Origin: Actinomycetota bacterium
Lineage (GTDB): Bacteria > Actinomycetota > Acidimicrobiia > Acidimicrobiales > JACCXE01
NCBI GenBank assembly: GCA_013697265.1
Contig: JACCXE010000209.1
Coordinates: 1 to 5,463 of the forward strand
Length of the DNA stretch: 5,463 nt
Direction: 5' to 3'
In this document: one piece after another, positions 1 through 5,463 of the stretch
How positions within the stretch are numbered: the first letter of the stretch is position 1
How the letters are laid out: every line of letters begins with the position of its first letter
The notes under the pieces: generated by a model
Told to the model about the DNA's origin: nothing
The model's input: the letters and a program-made list of their open reading frames with translations, nothing else
Database searches by the model: none
Made by a program: the position numbers and the translations under genes

Positions 1-552
1 TCCCCGATCAACTGGAGCATCATCGAAGGGCGGGAGCGCTTCGCTCTACACATGTTCCTCATCGCGCCCGGCGTTGACGATGGCGACATCGTCGGTGTCA
101 GGCTGTACGACATCAACCCCTGGGACGACTGCCGGACCGTGTATTACAAGACCGCCATAGCGGCCGCGGAGCTGATCGCCGAACATGTCCCAGCGGTCAT
201 CGGCGGAGAGCCCGGGATGCGGCAGCGCGGGGCCGCCTTCGCTTATCCCAAGCGCACACCGGCGGACGGCCACATCTCCTGGACGGACACTTCGGAAGCG
301 ATATGCCGGCTCGTGCGGGCTACGACCCGCCCCTATCCGGGCGCCTTCTCGACCCTCGACGGCGTGCCGGTGCGCATATGGCGTGCGCAGCCGTTCTCCC
401 GCGACCTCTTTGGTGACTCTGCACCAGCTGATGTTTGTTTCATCACCGCGACCTCGCCGCGCGAGTTCGTCGTGCGCTCGCTCGACGGGACAGTGCTCGT
501 GCGCGAGGCCGACACCGTCGCGAAACTCGAGGTAGGGGCGCGGCTCGGGTGA
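1..552 (+). CDS. Formyltransferase of the Fmt/ArnA type, probably sugar-modifying (5' partial)
   Basis: The frame is open from the first base, so the gene begins outside the window; 183 C-terminal residues are seen. Fragment residues 2-31 match the end of the formyltransferase catalytic domain: a PINW segment followed by GVDDGDIV, where Asp26 lines up with the catalytic Asp of the GLDTGD motif in methionyl-tRNA formyltransferase. The upstream Asn-x-His and SLLP motifs are off the edge. Residues 82-116 carry the C-domain signature YPKRTPADG, then LVRA and PYPGAF, followed by an OB-fold-like beta-rich tail. Family members transfer a formyl group from N10-formyltetrahydrofolate to an amine, either Met-tRNA or a nucleotide-linked amino sugar. 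The downstream deacetylase, acetyltransferase and glycosyltransferase favour an amino-sugar substrate, but this is inference. True tRNA Fmt remains possible. The stop overlaps the next start by 4 bases. Confidence 0.85.
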   Translation, partial: SPINWSIIEGRERFALHMFLIAPGVDDGDIVGVRLYDINPWDDCRTVYYKTAIAAAELIAEHVPAVIGGEPGMRQRGAAFAYPKRTPADGHISWTDTSEAICRLVRATTRPYPGAFSTLDGVPVRIWRAQPFSRDLFGDSAPADVCFITATSPREFVVRSLDGTVLVREADTVAKLEVGARLG

Positions 553-1304
553 GCGGCATCTTGGCGGGGGAACCGTTTGGAAGGCAGCGCCTGGACCAGA
601 TGTACCGGGTCGCGAGCGAGCGCGGGTACCGCAGCGCAATCTTCGGGGAAGAGGACACGAGTGTCACACCATGGATCCTGTGGCGACACGATGTGGATCT
701 GGAGTTGGCGGCAGTGCGTCCCATGGCGGAGTTAGAGGCGGGACTAGGCGTGCGCTCCACCTATTTCTTTATGACCGCGAGTTGGTTCTACAACCTGCTT
801 TCGCAGGAAGGCCGCTCGACCGTTCGCCATGTGCTCGACCACGGCCACGCCGTCGGTTTGCACTGCGATCTGGCCATCGCTCGCGACGGCTCCCTCGCAG
901 ACGCCGACATCGTGCGCCGGGTCGAGCGCGACTTCGATTTGCTGGAAACCGCCTACCCGAGGATGTTTCAGCGCCTCGTGTCGTTCCATAACCCTGCGGA
1001 TGCCGTGTTGCAGCGAGAGTTCGAAAGTTTCTATAGCACCTACCAGCCGAAGTTCTTCTCGGACGTGAAATACCTTTCGGACTCAAATCGTGTCTGGCGT
1101 GAGGGCCCTCCCGAGCAATGGTTCGACCCCCGTCGCCACCCACGGATTTCGATTCTGCTGCATCCGGAGCTCTGGGCGTATCCTGGCGCTGACATGCCAG
1201 AGGGTATGCGGGGCTATCTCGCGGAGCGGGAGACGAAAACGCGAGCGATGCTCGAGCACGATCAGATTCCGCTGTCGCCAACGGCACCGGCGGCTGAACG
1301 ATGA
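549..1304 (+). CDS. Polysaccharide deacetylase-like protein (NodB / CE4 superfamily)
   Basis: 251 residues from a GTG at 549 that overlaps the upstream stop (GTGA). An AGGGG at 534-538 sits 10 bases before it. A longer frame opens at 435, but its first 38 codons lie inside the formyltransferase C-domain, so I reject that start. Motifs in order: RHDVD (46-50), resembling the metal-binding Asp motif of NodB-type deacetylases; STYFFM (70-75), the usual beta-strand after it; HAVGLHCD (100-107), equivalent to the second His motif; FHNP (146-149); YLSDSN (175-180); and LLHPELW (203-209) near the C-terminus. There is no signal peptide or membrane segment, which suggests cytoplasmic action on a nucleotide- or lipid-linked sugar. 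The second motif lacks the classical HS/TxxH spacing, so catalysis is not certain. Most likely it removes an N-acetyl group from a sugar intermediate; the substrate is unknown. Confidence 0.8.
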   Translation: MSGILAGEPFGRQRLDQMYRVASERGYRSAIFGEEDTSVTPWILWRHDVDLELAAVRPMAELEAGLGVRSTYFFMTASWFYNLLSQEGRSTVRHVLDHGHAVGLHCDLAIARDGSLADADIVRRVERDFDLLETAYPRMFQRLVSFHNPADAVLQREFESFYSTYQPKFFSDVKYLSDSNRVWREGPPEQWFDPRRHPRISILLHPELWAYPGADMPEGMRGYLAERETKTRAMLEHDQIPLSPTAPAAER

Positions 1305-2284
1305 GGCGCGAAGCGGCGGTAACGCCTGCTGACCTGGACGCGATGATGCCAGCCATAAGAGAGGCGTTGCAGGGGTACCCGTATGACAAGTTCTACAGCT
1401 ATCCGGCGCGTCGCGGCGAGGCAGGCCGCCCCGGCTGGGTGAGGCATTTCGTGTCGCGGCTCGAAGAGATTGCCGACGATTCGCAGTGGCGGATGTTCGG
1501 CAATGTCACGTCGGCCGGCCCGTTGCTGCTCGCGGCACGGACGGCGCGCTGGGACCGTGAGCATCTGGGCTTCCCGCTATCGACGATATCCGTGCTATTG
1601 GCACCCGACGAGCCGGACCTACGGACGAGAACGAACGCCTTGCTCCGTGAATGCCTGTCACACCTCGTAGAAGCAGGCGTCAAGTTCGCGTCGGCCCGGA
1701 TAACCGGTGATCACCTCGACGTGGCGCACGCTTTCGAGGACGCGGGATTCCGCTATATCGAGACGGTAGTTTGGCCGGTTGCCTCTACCGAAAACACTGC
1801 CCACCCGGCGGACGCCCGTGTGCGCCTTCTCGAGGATCGCGACATCGAGCTGGCAGCAAATCTCGCGGCGAGGCATTCGTACCCCCGCACTCGCTTTTAT
1901 AGCGACGGACGGTTTGCGAAGCAACAGATTGGCCAGATGTACGCAGGATGGGTCAAGACCGCGTGGCACGCCGGCGACCCGGTTCTGGTGGTCGAGTCCG
2001 ACGGTATCCCAGCGGGAGTGTTTACATGTCGGATGGACAGCCAGCTGTCGGCCGACTTGGGTGTTATGTACGGTCGGATGGGTATCTTGGCCGTCGACGC
2101 CGAACAGCGAGGCAAGGGTCTGGGTAAGGCGTTATTCCACGGATGTGTGTGTGTACTGCACAAACTCGGGGCGCAATACGTCGACTCCGGTTACTCGACA
2201 AAGAATCACGTTTCGGCGCGACTGCACGCGCGGGAAGGATTCGACTCTAAGTACGAGGAAACGACATTCCATCTGTGGCTATGA
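1301..2284 (+). CDS. GNAT N-acetyltransferase, two-domain WecD-like
   Basis: 327 residues. The ATG at 1301 overlaps the previous stop (ATGA). There is little Shine-Dalgarno sequence, so translational coupling is likely. The C-terminal half, about residues 165-327, is a GNAT fold: residues 261-276 hold the acetyl-CoA pyrophosphate-binding motif A, with the key run EQRGKGLGKA, followed by a YSTKNHVSARLH segment and the typical AREGF turn before the last strand. The N-terminal half, residues about 63-165, has WDREHLGFPLSTI at 84-96 and a FEDAGFRYIE segment. These resemble the degenerate first domain of dTDP-fucosamine acetyltransferase (WecD) and relatives. Such enzymes N-acetylate a nucleotide-linked amino sugar. 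The position between a deacetylase and a glycosyltransferase agrees with a sugar substrate, but that is inference. The protein is soluble, with no membrane segment. Confidence is high for GNAT and moderate for the WecD-like subtype. Confidence 0.82.
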   Translation: MRREAAVTPADLDAMMPAIREALQGYPYDKFYSYPARRGEAGRPGWVRHFVSRLEEIADDSQWRMFGNVTSAGPLLLAARTARWDREHLGFPLSTISVLLAPDEPDLRTRTNALLRECLSHLVEAGVKFASARITGDHLDVAHAFEDAGFRYIETVVWPVASTENTAHPADARVRLLEDRDIELAANLAARHSYPRTRFYSDGRFAKQQIGQMYAGWVKTAWHAGDPVLVVESDGIPAGVFTCRMDSQLSADLGVMYGRMGILAVDAEQRGKGLGKALFHGCVCVLHKLGAQYVDSGYSTKNHVSARLHAREGFDSKYEETTFHLWL

Positions 2285-2307
2285 GTGTCCTGGAGAAGTG
2301 TCTCGAC

Positions 2308-2311
2308 AGGA
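2308..2311 (+). promoter_or_regulatory. Ribosome binding site choosing the glycosyltransferase start
   Basis: AGGA lies 6 bases before the GTG at 2318. The alternative in-frame GTG at 2285, directly after the acetyltransferase stop, has no purine-rich stretch in front of it. I therefore prefer 2318. Start at 2285 by re-initiation straight after the upstream TGA cannot be excluded. Confidence 0.5.
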
Positions 2312-2317
2312 ATATGT

Positions 2318-3718
2318 GTGAACGTCGCACGCGCTAGCCATATCGCGGTGCGCCCGGCCGACCTGTTGCTAACCATCGTCGCGACCCTCGTCGGCCTGGC
2401 ACTCCTAATCGCACGCGGAGTTCTGCGCCGTGGGCGACCGCCGCGCGTCGAGGGTCCGCGTTTACTGGCCATTGACTCCATTTACTCAGTGCATCTCCTC
2501 CGTGCGCGACAAGCCGAGCACTTCGTGACGCACCGTGACCTGGACGGATATTTCGAGCATGTGTGGAGCGTGCATCCACTAGTTGGCGCACACCCAGGAA
2601 CCCCCGCAGATGCGCTTGGCGGGCCGCCCTCGATAACTGTCTTGAGCGCGACGCACACCATGATCGAGGGAAAAACGCAGCGCTTCAGCGGCTTGTCACG
2701 GCTCCCCTACTTCAACTTCGCGATCGCGCAGGTCCAGCTCGTGCTCATGCTCGACCGGATCGTTCACCGCGAGGGCATCGGCGTGGTGCGCGGCGATCCC
2801 TACTACAACGGGTTGATCGCCCTTCTGCTGGGCGCATTACACCGTCGGCCCGTGGACGTGCGCGTCTTCGGCAATCAGGACCTTATCTATGAGACCGTTG
2901 GAGCGCTCGCCTACCCCCGGCTGTTTCGCTTGAGGTCTGTCGAACAAAGGGTCGCGCGTTTCACGCTCTCGCATGCGGACGCGGTTGTAGTCGCAAGTGC
3001 GGACAATCGACAGTTCGCAGTGCAGAATGGCGCACGTGACGATTGTCTGACATTCATTGCAAACAGCAACATGGTGAGCCCGATGCACCTGGCCGAGCCA
3101 ATCATGCGGGAGCGCCTACCGGACGAATTTGGGTTGGGCGACCGTCCAGTGGTCATGAGTGTTTGCCGCCTGGAGCCCCTTAAACGCCCGGACGACATCG
3201 TCCGCAGTGTGGCGGCGGCTCAGCGTCATCACAGCGGCATTGCAGCAGTGATTGTGGGGGAAGGCTCAATGCGCGGGGAACTAACCGCCCTGTGTGACGA
3301 ACTGGGCGTCGAGGACAGCGTCGTCCTCGCGGGTGAGCGAGACCAGCGGTGGATCGCCTCGATGATGACACGGGCTGACGTCATCGCCGTGCCGCTCGCC
3401 GGGCTCGCACTTGTGGAGGCGGCGCTTAGCGGAACGCCGATCGTGGCGTACGATGTGGAGTGGCACTCGGAGTTGATCCGTCCAGGCCGCGAGGGCCTGC
3501 TGGTTCCCTACCGCGACACGGATGCAATGGCGGCTGCGATCTGGGAGCTCGTAGCCGACCGCGAGCGGGCGGCGGGGCTGGCGGCGGCCGCACGCGTTCG
3601 TGCTCTTGAGGTCATGCAGCCAGACAAGATCCTCGCCGACGAACGCGCATTGGCGGCCAAGCTACTAGCGATCGCTGCAACTCCACGAGGGCGAGGAGGG
3701 CAGGGTGCGAAATCGTAG
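2318..3718 (+). CDS. Membrane-anchored glycosyltransferase, GT-B fold, GT4 type
   Basis: 466 residues from the GTG at 2318 (477 if the GTG at 2285 is used). A hydrophobic segment at residues 15-32 followed by Arg-rich sequence predicts an N-terminal membrane anchor with the catalytic part in the cytoplasm. About 45-270 is the acceptor-side Rossmann domain and 275-450 the donor-side domain. The latter shows VVMSVCRLEPLKRP (278-291, with R284 and K289 as the expected phosphate contacts), VIVGEGSM (311-318), VVLAGER (335-341), and LVEAALSGTPIVAYDVEWHSE (365-385), in which E367 is the conserved second Glu of the EX7E motif. The first Glu is replaced (P359 at the equivalent place). Role: transfer of a sugar from a nucleotide donor to a lipid-linked or nascent glycan; the specificity cannot be read. 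It is the last gene of the plus-strand operon, 33 bases after the acetyltransferase, and it converges on the flippase remnant. Confidence 0.88.
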   Translation: MNVARASHIAVRPADLLLTIVATLVGLALLIARGVLRRGRPPRVEGPRLLAIDSIYSVHLLRARQAEHFVTHRDLDGYFEHVWSVHPLVGAHPGTPADALGGPPSITVLSATHTMIEGKTQRFSGLSRLPYFNFAIAQVQLVLMLDRIVHREGIGVVRGDPYYNGLIALLLGALHRRPVDVRVFGNQDLIYETVGALAYPRLFRLRSVEQRVARFTLSHADAVVVASADNRQFAVQNGARDDCLTFIANSNMVSPMHLAEPIMRERLPDEFGLGDRPVVMSVCRLEPLKRPDDIVRSVAAAQRHHSGIAAVIVGEGSMRGELTALCDELGVEDSVVLAGERDQRWIASMMTRADVIAVPLAGLALVEAALSGTPIVAYDVEWHSELIRPGREGLLVPYRDTDAMAAAIWELVADRERAAGLAAAARVRALEVMQPDKILADERALAAKLLAIAATPRGRGGQGAKS

Positions 3719-3723
3719 CTCAC

Positions 3724-3747
3724 CACCGGCCTAGCGGTGCTTTCGTT
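3724..3747 (+). terminator. Possible rho-independent terminator of the glycan operon
   Basis: CACCG (3724-3728) pairs with CGGTG (3735-3739) around a 6-base loop and is followed by CTTTCGTTTTA, a T-rich tail. It begins 6 bases after the glycosyltransferase stop. The stem is short and the tail interrupted, so it is a weak candidate. In the minus direction there is no T tract, so it would serve only the plus-strand operon. The tail runs into the stop codon of the minus-strand flippase remnant. Confidence 0.4.
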
Positions 3748-4038
3748 TTAGTCCACGTGGCCGGATACGCCAGAGCGTGGCGGCGGCGACGTCGCGCAAG
3801 CGGCCCGCGTCTGACCGAGCCGGCAAAACTCTCGCAGGGCGACGCCGCGCTTCCTGTAGGCACGTCCGCACATGACGACGCCCGCCGCCGGCGCGATGAC
3901 GGACCCAATCGCCGCTCCGACTGCGCCGAGCGAAGGGATGAGTGCGAGATCGGCGGCCATCATGGTCGCCAGCTTCACTGCGAAGGACCAGAACAGCAGG
4001 TCGGGATCGCCTCGCGCGGCCAAGGCGCGGCTAAGCAG
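3748..4038 (-). pseudogene. C-terminal remnant of a polysaccharide flippase (Wzx/MATE-like), cut by the IS
   Basis: Minus-strand frame of 96 residues ending in TAA (complement of 3748-3750). It is open up to the left end of the insertion sequence, where it hits a stop within 18 bases. The start of the fragment reads LLSRALAARGDPDL. Hydrophobic segments follow at fragment residues about 14-33 and 38-60, linked by LIPSLGAVGAAIGSVIA (33-49). That run is typical of the late transmembrane helices of lipid-linked oligosaccharide flippases (MOP superfamily). A basic cytoplasmic tail, YRKRG onward, follows. A complete protein has roughly 400-500 residues, so about four fifths is missing, and the sequence right of the IS does not restore it. 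The intact gene would have moved lipid-linked repeat units across the membrane, in keeping with the adjacent glycan operon. The family call rests on a short fragment. A TTG at 4023 could start a 91-residue product, but it would not be functional. Confidence 0.7.
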
Positions 4039-4062
4039 GGCGAATTCAAGGGATCACTGCAA
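4039..4062 (+). repeat. Left terminal inverted repeat of the IS30-family element
   Basis: GGCGAATTCAA at the outer end matches the reverse complement of the right end perfectly over 11 bases. Two further matched blocks, TCA and GCAA, follow at the same spacing, giving 18 of 24 positions identical. This would be a transposase binding and cleavage site. Confidence 0.8.
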
Positions 4063-4072
4063 CGGCTCGGTT

Positions 4073-4093
4073 GGTCAACCACGGTGGTTGACC
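4073..4093. promoter_or_regulatory. 21-bp palindrome between left IS end and transposase start
   Basis: Arms GGTCAACCAC and GTGGTTGACC are exact reverse complements around a single central G. The palindrome sits 10 bases inside the left inverted repeat and 7 bases before the ribosome binding site of the transposase. It could be an operator for a dimeric repressor (perhaps the transposase itself) or an RNA hairpin that limits translation from read-through transcripts. The function is inferred from position and symmetry only. Confidence 0.55.
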
Positions 4094-4100
4094 CGATCGA

Positions 4101-4105
4101 GGAGG
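4101..4105 (+). promoter_or_regulatory. Ribosome binding site of the transposase
   Basis: GGAGG within GAGGAGG, 6 bases before the GTG at 4112. It is the strongest Shine-Dalgarno sequence in the window, and it fixes the start over longer in-frame alternatives that would begin outside the IS. Confidence 0.75.
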
Positions 4106-4111
4106 TTGCAG

Positions 4112-5245
4112 GTGCCCAAGAGAATCAGTCCAGAGCTTGAGCGTGAGGTCAGACGTCTGGCCGCGAAGGGTCACAGCTTGCGCGAGATCGGCCGTCTGGT
4201 CCATCGGTCGAAGCATGCGGTGAGTAACGCGTTGGTGCGGGAGCCGAGCGTCGTTCCGGTCGTATGGAACCCTTCGCCGGCACGCTTGTCGTTGGCCGAG
4301 CGGGAGGAGATTCGTGTCGGTCTGGAACGCGACGATTCCTTCACGGCGATCGCAGCGGGGATCGGCCGAGCGGTGTCGACGGTGTCGCGCGAGGTGGCGG
4401 CCAACGGCGGCCGGGTGGGCTATCAGGGCTGGCAAGCCCACCAGCAAGCCGGGTGCCGCGCCCGTCGCCCGAAGACCGCGAAGCTCGCCCATCCGCCGCT
4501 CGTGAGCCAGGTGACGGATCTGTTGGAGCAGTGGTGGTCGCCGGAAGAGATCAGTCTGTGGTTGCGGATCGAGTTCCCGCACGATCCGATGATGTGGGTG
4601 AGCCACGAGACGATCTATCAGTCCTTGTTCGTGCAAGGACGCGGCGAACTGCGCCGCGAGCTGCATCGTTGCCTGAGGACCGGTCGAGCCCAGCGCCGAC
4701 CCCGCAGCCGAATCGAGAACCGAGGTCGCATCCCGGGCATGGTCAACATCAGCGAACGCCCGCCCGAGGTCGAGGACCGAGCCGTGCCGGGACATTGGGA
4801 AGGCGACCTCATCATTGGCAAGAACAACCGTTCCGCGGTCGGAACGCTCGTGGAGCGAACCACCCGCTACGTGATGTTGCTTCATCTGCCCGACGGTCGC
4901 GAAGCCGAGAAGGTCAACGACGCGATGAAAGCGGCGATCACGGCCATGCCTGCCGAGCTGTTCCGCACCCTGACCTGGGATCAAGGCCGAGAGATGGCCA
5001 GCCACGCGCAGCTCAGCATCGACACGGGTATCGCCGTCTACTTCTGCGATCCGCACAGCCCCTGGCAACGCGGGTCGAACGAGAACACCAACGGACTGCT
5101 CCGCCAATACATGCCCAAAGGCAGCGACCTGTCCGTTTACAGCGCCGAAGATCTCGAGGGCTTCGCCCGCAGCCTCAACAACCGTCCACGCAAGACCCTC
5201 GGAATGATGAAACCATCAGAGAAGCTCGCCGAGCTTTTGCGCTGA
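4112..5245 (+). CDS. IS30-family transposase, intact DD(33)E
   Basis: 377 residues from a GTG with a strong ribosome binding site; the frame is uninterrupted. Two helix-turn-helix regions for binding the inverted repeats are visible: about 8-43 (LREIGRLVHRSKHAVSNAL) and about 59-95 (ending in IGRAVSTVSREV, the IS30-type HTH). The catalytic integrase-like core shows D232 in GHWEGDLI, D290 in TWDQG and E324 in QRGSNENTNGLLRQ, with 33 residues between the last two, as in IS30. The enzyme cuts and joins the element ends during transposition, acting on DNA with Mg2+. The length is normal for the family, no catalytic residue is lost, and the stop lies inside the right inverted repeat, so it may still be active. 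The same frame is open back to 3872, but that extension crosses the left IS end and the flippase remnant, and is not a real N-terminus. Confidence 0.95.
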   Translation: MPKRISPELEREVRRLAAKGHSLREIGRLVHRSKHAVSNALVREPSVVPVVWNPSPARLSLAEREEIRVGLERDDSFTAIAAGIGRAVSTVSREVAANGGRVGYQGWQAHQQAGCRARRPKTAKLAHPPLVSQVTDLLEQWWSPEEISLWLRIEFPHDPMMWVSHETIYQSLFVQGRGELRRELHRCLRTGRAQRRPRSRIENRGRIPGMVNISERPPEVEDRAVPGHWEGDLIIGKNNRSAVGTLVERTTRYVMLLHLPDGREAEKVNDAMKAAITAMPAELFRTLTWDQGREMASHAQLSIDTGIAVYFCDPHSPWQRGSNENTNGLLRQYMPKGSDLSVYSAEDLEGFARSLNNRPRKTLGMMKPSEKLAELLR

Positions 5246-5260
5246 CTGTTTGAATTCGCC
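5237..5260 (-). repeat. Right terminal inverted repeat of the IS30-family element
   Basis: TTGAATTCGCC at 5250-5260 is the exact complement of the left outer 11 bases; TTGC and TGA blocks further in also match. The TGA at 5243-5245 doubles as the transposase stop codon. Confidence 0.8.
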
Positions 5261-5272
5261 GATCCTTGCTAA

Positions 5273-5463
5273 CTACTCCCAGCGGAAGTAGCGCGCTGCG
5301 AGGAACGTGGCGCCCGCGGCCCACACCACCAGCACAATCCACGCGCCGCTTCCCGTCGGCCTTCCTGTCGCCGCCGCGTGCAGGATGCGGGCCAGCGCCT
5401 CGCTCGGCAGCAGACGCGAAACGGCACGCATGGCTCCGGGCAGCTTCGACACGGGGATGACCA
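5273..5463 (-). CDS. ABC-2 type transporter permease, C-terminal end (5' partial)
   Basis: Reading the minus strand from the right edge gives 62 residues and a TAG stop (complement of 5273-5275). The fragment reads KLPGAMRAVSRLLPSEALARI, a short amphipathic stretch, then ATG(R), a hydrophobic helix at about 39-56 (AWIVLVVWAAGATFLAA), and the ending RYFRWE. This LPxxxxxxxxLLPS, transmembrane helix, Ala-rich, FRWE arrangement is typical of the last part of actinobacterial ABC-2 permeases. Such permeases pair with an ATP-binding subunit to export drugs, lipids or polysaccharides. The substrate cannot be told, and the ATPase would be outside the window. The 3' end is intact but lies only 12 bases from the right end of the insertion sequence. 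The gene is on the same strand as the flippase remnant. Confidence 0.75.
   Translation of the reverse strand, partial: VIPVSKLPGAMRAVSRLLPSEALARILHAAATGRPTGSGAWIVLVVWAAGATFLAARYFRWE

Larger units (their letters stand above)
4039..5260 (+). mobile_element. IS30-family insertion sequence, 1222 bp, apparently complete
   Basis: Bounded by imperfect terminal inverted repeats (4039-4062 and 5237-5260) that enclose one full-length IS30-type transposase. The size and the overlap of the transposase stop with the right repeat are usual for the family. From memory, the outer end (GATTCAA-like, then TCA and GCAAC) resembles the ends of E. coli IS30. The bases just outside, CAG on the left and GAT on the right, do not form the 2-3 bp target duplication that simple insertion would give. 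The element lies between a broken flippase gene and the tail of an ABC permease gene. The exact outer base is uncertain by 1-2 positions. Confidence 0.85.

Noticed and set aside
435..548. Longer deacetylase start giving 289 residues
   Set aside because: The first 38 codons overlap the conserved C-domain of the formyltransferase in another frame, and the Arg/Ala-rich translation looks like a GC shadow. The GTG at 549 has a ribosome binding site and the GTGA overlap.
46..639. 197-residue minus-strand frame over the formyltransferase
   Set aside because: It is a shadow of a clearly conserved plus-strand gene, with no motif of its own.
2143..2156. Short TG-rich run inside the acetyltransferase gene as a phase-variation tract
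   Set aside because: Only about five dinucleotide repeats inside an intact frame, encoding a plain GCVCVL stretch; too short to claim slippage control.
3872..4111. 80-codon N-terminal extension of the transposase frame
   Set aside because: It crosses the left end of the IS and the flippase remnant. The GTG at 4112 has a strong ribosome binding site and begins at the usual place for the family.
3757..4140. 127-residue plus-strand frame over the flippase remnant
   Set aside because: The composition is random-looking and it runs across the IS boundary; the minus frame has transmembrane helices and a flippase-like motif.
4046..5107. 353-residue open frame antisense to the transposase
   Set aside because: High-GC coding sequence often leaves the opposite strand open. 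The translation shows no recognisable domain, while the plus-strand frame has all catalytic motifs.
4264..5253. 329-residue open frame overlapping the transposase on the same strand
   Set aside because: The translation is Arg/Pro/Ser-rich and low in complexity, and it is the +1 shadow of the transposase.
5266..5460. 64-residue plus-strand frame at the right edge
   Set aside because: It is the antisense shadow of the permease C-terminus, which has a recognisable ending on the minus strand.

Overview
This is a high-GC window (mostly G or C at third codon positions, several GTG starts) that fits an actinobacterium or a similar high-GC bacterium best. The host is inferred from composition and from the look of the permease tail; no rRNA or marker gene is present. 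The content is the edge of a surface-polysaccharide / glycan biosynthesis region that has been rearranged by an insertion sequence.

Left block, plus strand, 1-3718: four tightly packed genes that look like one operon. They are the 3' part of a formyltransferase of the Fmt/ArnA type (cut by the window edge), a polysaccharide-deacetylase-like protein (NodB / CE4 superfamily), a two-domain WecD-like GNAT acetyltransferase, and a membrane-anchored GT4-type glycosyltransferase. The first three are joined by 4-base stop/start overlaps. Together they suggest assembly of a glycan containing an amino sugar whose nitrogen is deacetylated, formylated and/or acetylated. The substrates are inferred, not read from the sequence. 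A small hairpin followed by a T-rich tail lies just after the glycosyltransferase.

Middle, minus strand, 3748-4038: the C-terminal 96 residues of a Wzx/MATE-like polysaccharide flippase, converging on the operon. Its 5' part is missing because the reading frame ends at the insertion sequence.

Right block, 4039-5260: an apparently complete IS30-family element of 1222 bp. It has imperfect 24-bp terminal inverted repeats, a 21-bp palindrome ahead of a strong ribosome binding site, and an intact 377-aa transposase with a DD(33)E triad.

Immediately beyond it, on the minus strand from the right edge to 5273, is the C-terminus of an ABC-2 type transporter permease. It ends 12 bp from the element. 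The two flanks belong to different genes and show no target-site duplication. The element therefore seems to mark a deletion or recombination junction that removed the 5' part of the flippase gene and whatever lay between it and the permease gene. I see no CRISPR array, tRNA or rRNA, and no gene-free stretch longer than 300 bases. I do not see a clearly new biological system. The most interesting parts are the sugar-acylation cassette and the IS-bounded scar.
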